A DNA stretch of 64,000 nucleotides from an uncultured Granulosicoccaceae bacterium (GTDB taxonomy: Bacteria > Pseudomonadota > Gammaproteobacteria > Granulosicoccales > Granulosicoccaceae): the NCBI GenBank assembly GCA_938035125.1, contig CALHNS010000009.1, positions 88,565 to 152,564 on the forward strand. The letters are read 5' to 3'. Below, in pieces: positions 62,457 through 64,000 of the stretch (its first letter is position 1; each line of letters starts with the position of its first letter). The notes below the pieces were generated by a model that was not told the origin of the DNA, made no database searches, and was given only the letters and a program-made list of their open reading frames with translations. The position numbers and the translations under genes are program-made.

Positions 62457-62542
62457 GTAACGATACGGTTCTTATCGACCATATCGGGCATCCATAAAGA
62501 ACCCGATGAATGAAACATCGGCCTGTGACACACTGCACACCC

Positions 62543-63160
62543 ATGACAACACGCATATTGATCATCTACGACACGAACGGCGGCAACAGCCACATCATGG
62601 CCAAAGCCATTGCAGCAGGCGTTGAATCAGTGACTAACGCTGAATCAATCGTTCGACGCGTACCCAAAGTATCGCCCACCATAGAAAGTGTGGATCAACC
62701 CGTGCCTGAAACTGGTGCACCCTATATTGAGATGTCTGATTTGAAAAACATTGATGGTCTGATATTGGGCGGGCCCACCCATTTTGGAAATTTCTCAGCT
62801 TCTATAAAACACTTTTTAGATTCCACCACCACCGATTGGTTGGCAGGCACGTTGGTGGGCAAACCCGCAGCCGTTTTCACCAGTACCGGCAGCATTCATG
62901 GAGGGCAGGAAGCTACGTTACTCAGTGCGCACATACCGCTTATGCATCACGGCATGATAATCGTTGGCTTACCGTACACGTCCCCTGAACTGATGCGAAC
63001 GCAAAGCGGAGGCACCCCCTATGGCGCAAGCCATTACGCCGGTGAAGGAGGGAAAAACCCACTGGATGAAAATGAAAACTCACTGTGCAAACAATTGGGG
63101 GCAAGAGTGGCAGGCATTGCATCTGCACTAGTAACCTCTGCCACCTTCAAGGCAAGCTAA
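62543..63160 (+). CDS. WrbA-type NAD(P)H:quinone oxidoreductase (flavodoxin family)
   Basis: FMN protein that reduces quinones by two electrons. From the ATG at 62543 it has 205 aa. Flavodoxin fold with the FMN phosphate loop [62 protein letters not shown] and TPYGASHYAG, as in WrbA. The frame opens 11 codons earlier. Its stop shares a base with the DUF2069 start (TAATG), so the two are coupled. Confidence 0.92.
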   Translation: MTTRILIIYDTNGGNSHIMAKAIAAGVESVTNAESIVRRVPKVSPTIESVDQPVPETGAPYIEMSDLKNIDGLILGGPTHFGNFSASIKHFLDSTTTDWLAGTLVGKPAAVFTSTGSIHGGQEATLLSAHIPLMHHGMIIVGLPYTSPELMRTQSGGTPYGASHYAGEGGKNPLDENENSLCKQLGARVAGIASALVTSATFKAS

Positions 63161-63798
63161 TGACCTCAAAAATTACGTTTTATCGTTGGCTGTCACTGAT
63201 TGGTTATTTCGGGCTGCTGCTACTGATCGTAAACTGGTTTACTTGGTTAGCACCGCCTGAATCATTCCCACGCAGCATGGTTTTAATCCTACTTGCAGGC
63301 CCATTGCTAATTCCCCTTCGAGGCCTACTGCACGGCAGACGGCGCACGCATCAATGGGTTATCTTTTTATCATTGGCTTATTTTATGGGGGGCGTGGATG
63401 TTTGGTTTAACCAAGTGGGTTTGAAATCTATTTTAGGCGCAGCAATGACCCTATTTTCCATCATTCTATTTGTAGGATGCTCTTACTACGGTAAGTACAT
63501 GGGCCCACCCCGTGAACCTAAAAAAGAGAAAAAAGCGCGCCTAGCTCGCGAAGCAGAAGCAGAAGCAGAAGCAGAAGCGCAGAGAAGGGAGAGAGGAGCA
63601 GGGTATTTGAGAACGGCAGTGGCGGAGGAGGGCAGAGGGGGTGACGGATGCGTTGAGGGTCGGGGTCAGGGTTCGCGGTTGGCGATAGGTGGTGGGCGGT
63701 GTCCGAGGCGTGTGTCCCCGGGTTCGCCGCGACAAGCGCAGGAAGAGAGACGTCTTCGCCAGCACAACAAGCCCGGGCATGTCTGTGCTATCACTTGA
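63160..63798 (+). CDS. DUF2069 membrane protein with anomalous, probably artefactual tail
   Basis: The first ~110 residues are a normal DUF2069 protein: four hydrophobic helices, WLAPPESFPRSMVLILLAGPLL, LRGLLHGRRRTHQWVIFLSLAYFMGGVDVWFNQ (about 47-80) and VGCSYYGKYM. DUF2069 follows wrbA in other gammaproteobacteria. After a KKEKKARLAREAEAEAEAEA run the reading frame continues for about 75 residues of Arg/Gly-rich sequence with no family character, in DNA of very different composition. The real gene probably ended near 63580, so the stop at 63798 should not be trusted. Confidence 0.7.
   Translation: MTSKITFYRWLSLIGYFGLLLLIVNWFTWLAPPESFPRSMVLILLAGPLLIPLRGLLHGRRRTHQWVIFLSLAYFMGGVDVWFNQVGLKSILGAAMTLFSIILFVGCSYYGKYMGPPREPKKEKKARLAREAEAEAEAEAQRRERGAGYLRTAVAEEGRGGDGCVEGRGQGSRLAIGGGRCPRRVSPGSPRQAQEERRLRQHNKPGHVCAIT
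63553..63579. repeat. GAAGCA microsatellite
   Basis: About four and a half tandem GAAGCA units, coding Glu-Ala repeats at the end of the DUF2069 protein. It marks the point where base composition changes. Confidence 0.85.
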
Positions 63799-64000
63799 CG
63801 CTGCGCCAACCGGGCCGGTCTGCGGCGGCGTATGACAAGGCAGGGCGACGCACGCCGGGGACCGTCTGAATTACTGCTGCCGCGAAGTGCCCTCTTACCT
63901 CCTTCAACCAAACAAGTGCTATTCCTACGTATGTCTAGCGTTCCCCCCTTCGCAGTGAAATCCTAATCCGGTCCTGAAACAACAACAACAACAACAACAA
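63580..64000. other. compositionally foreign window end
   Basis: G-rich, then GC-rich sequence without recognisable bacterial genes, ending in a run of CAA trinucleotides (about 63977-64000). Nothing in it matches the coding style of the rest of the window. The short frames through it are not convincing. Confidence 0.7.

Noticed and set aside
63666..63911. Leftward reading frame in the window end
   Set aside because: It lies in the compositionally foreign segment and shows no recognisable protein features.
1..64000. tRNA genes and CRISPR arrays
   Set aside because: Gaps between genes are mostly short; none showed a cloverleaf-like pattern with a GTTCGA-type T arm or regularly spaced direct repeats.

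Overview
The window looks like a stretch of chromosome from a Gram-negative, probably marine gammaproteobacterium. Support comes from gene content and order: MinCDE, BamC next to DapA, the UPF0149-PepP-UbiH block back to back with ZapA, a 6S RNA and the folate cyclo-ligase gene, the rpsP-rimM-trmD-rplS operon next to ffh, a TRAP transporter, a trimeric-type porin and an ovothiol synthase. I cannot name the genus. Genes are closely packed on both strands, mostly housekeeping. I see no rRNA, tRNA, prophage, CRISPR array or transposase gene.

Layout. 1-10 kb: partial tRNA hydroxylase trhO, lytic transglycosylase slt with bolA, a porin, minCDE (minC and minD probably start with TTG), dinB and a GGDEF-EAL protein. 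10-17 kb: one long leftward operon, UPF0149-pepP-ubiH-ClC channel-metY-hydrolase, opposite a rightward coiled-coil gene, zapA, 6S RNA and ygfA. 18-24 kb: a GntR regulator divergent from a dctPQM TRAP transporter, then ilvA and rpiA. 24-33 kb: a CHASE2 sensor kinase with its response regulator, a hslR-pcnB-folK-deoxynucleoside kinase operon, ycgL and two small cytochromes c. 33-39 kb: htpG, the rplS/trmD/rimM/rpsP operon and ffh. 38-45 kb: rightward ypjD/ccsA-like, corC-like, radA, xseB-ispA-dxs. 45-52 kb: ovoA bracketed by inverted copies of a 116-bp repeat, ggt, and a SCO1-type copper protein gene with two unrecognised secreted cysteine-rich proteins. 52-64 kb: ybiI-like, DUF1801, an MBL-fold hydrolase, bamC, dapA, an AI-2E family permease, a LysR regulator, proS, a Tat-exported intradiol-dioxygenase-like protein with a membrane haem-type partner, a GspE/PulE ATPase, wrbA-like and DUF2069.

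How genes work together: xseB-ispA-dxs links isoprenoid precursor supply (dxs makes DXP, ispA elongates prenyl chains) to ubiquinone synthesis (ubiH, elsewhere in the window). slt, minCDE, zapA and dapA all serve cell-wall growth and division, while bamC serves outer-membrane protein assembly. hslR, pcnB, rimM, trmD, the ribosomal proteins and trhO serve translation and RNA turnover. ovoA and ggt both concern thiol metabolism.

The least ordinary pieces are (1) the pair of near-identical 116-bp inverted-repeat elements in opposite orientation around ovoA, (2) the SCO1 gene with two novel secreted cysteine proteins, (3) the Tat/intradiol-like plus membrane haem protein pair, (4) a long low-complexity RNA-binding-like tail on poly(A) polymerase, and (5) the last ~430 bases, whose composition is so unlike the rest that they look like a chimeric or mis-assembled end. 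All functional calls rest on reading the translated sequences by eye; no database search was run.
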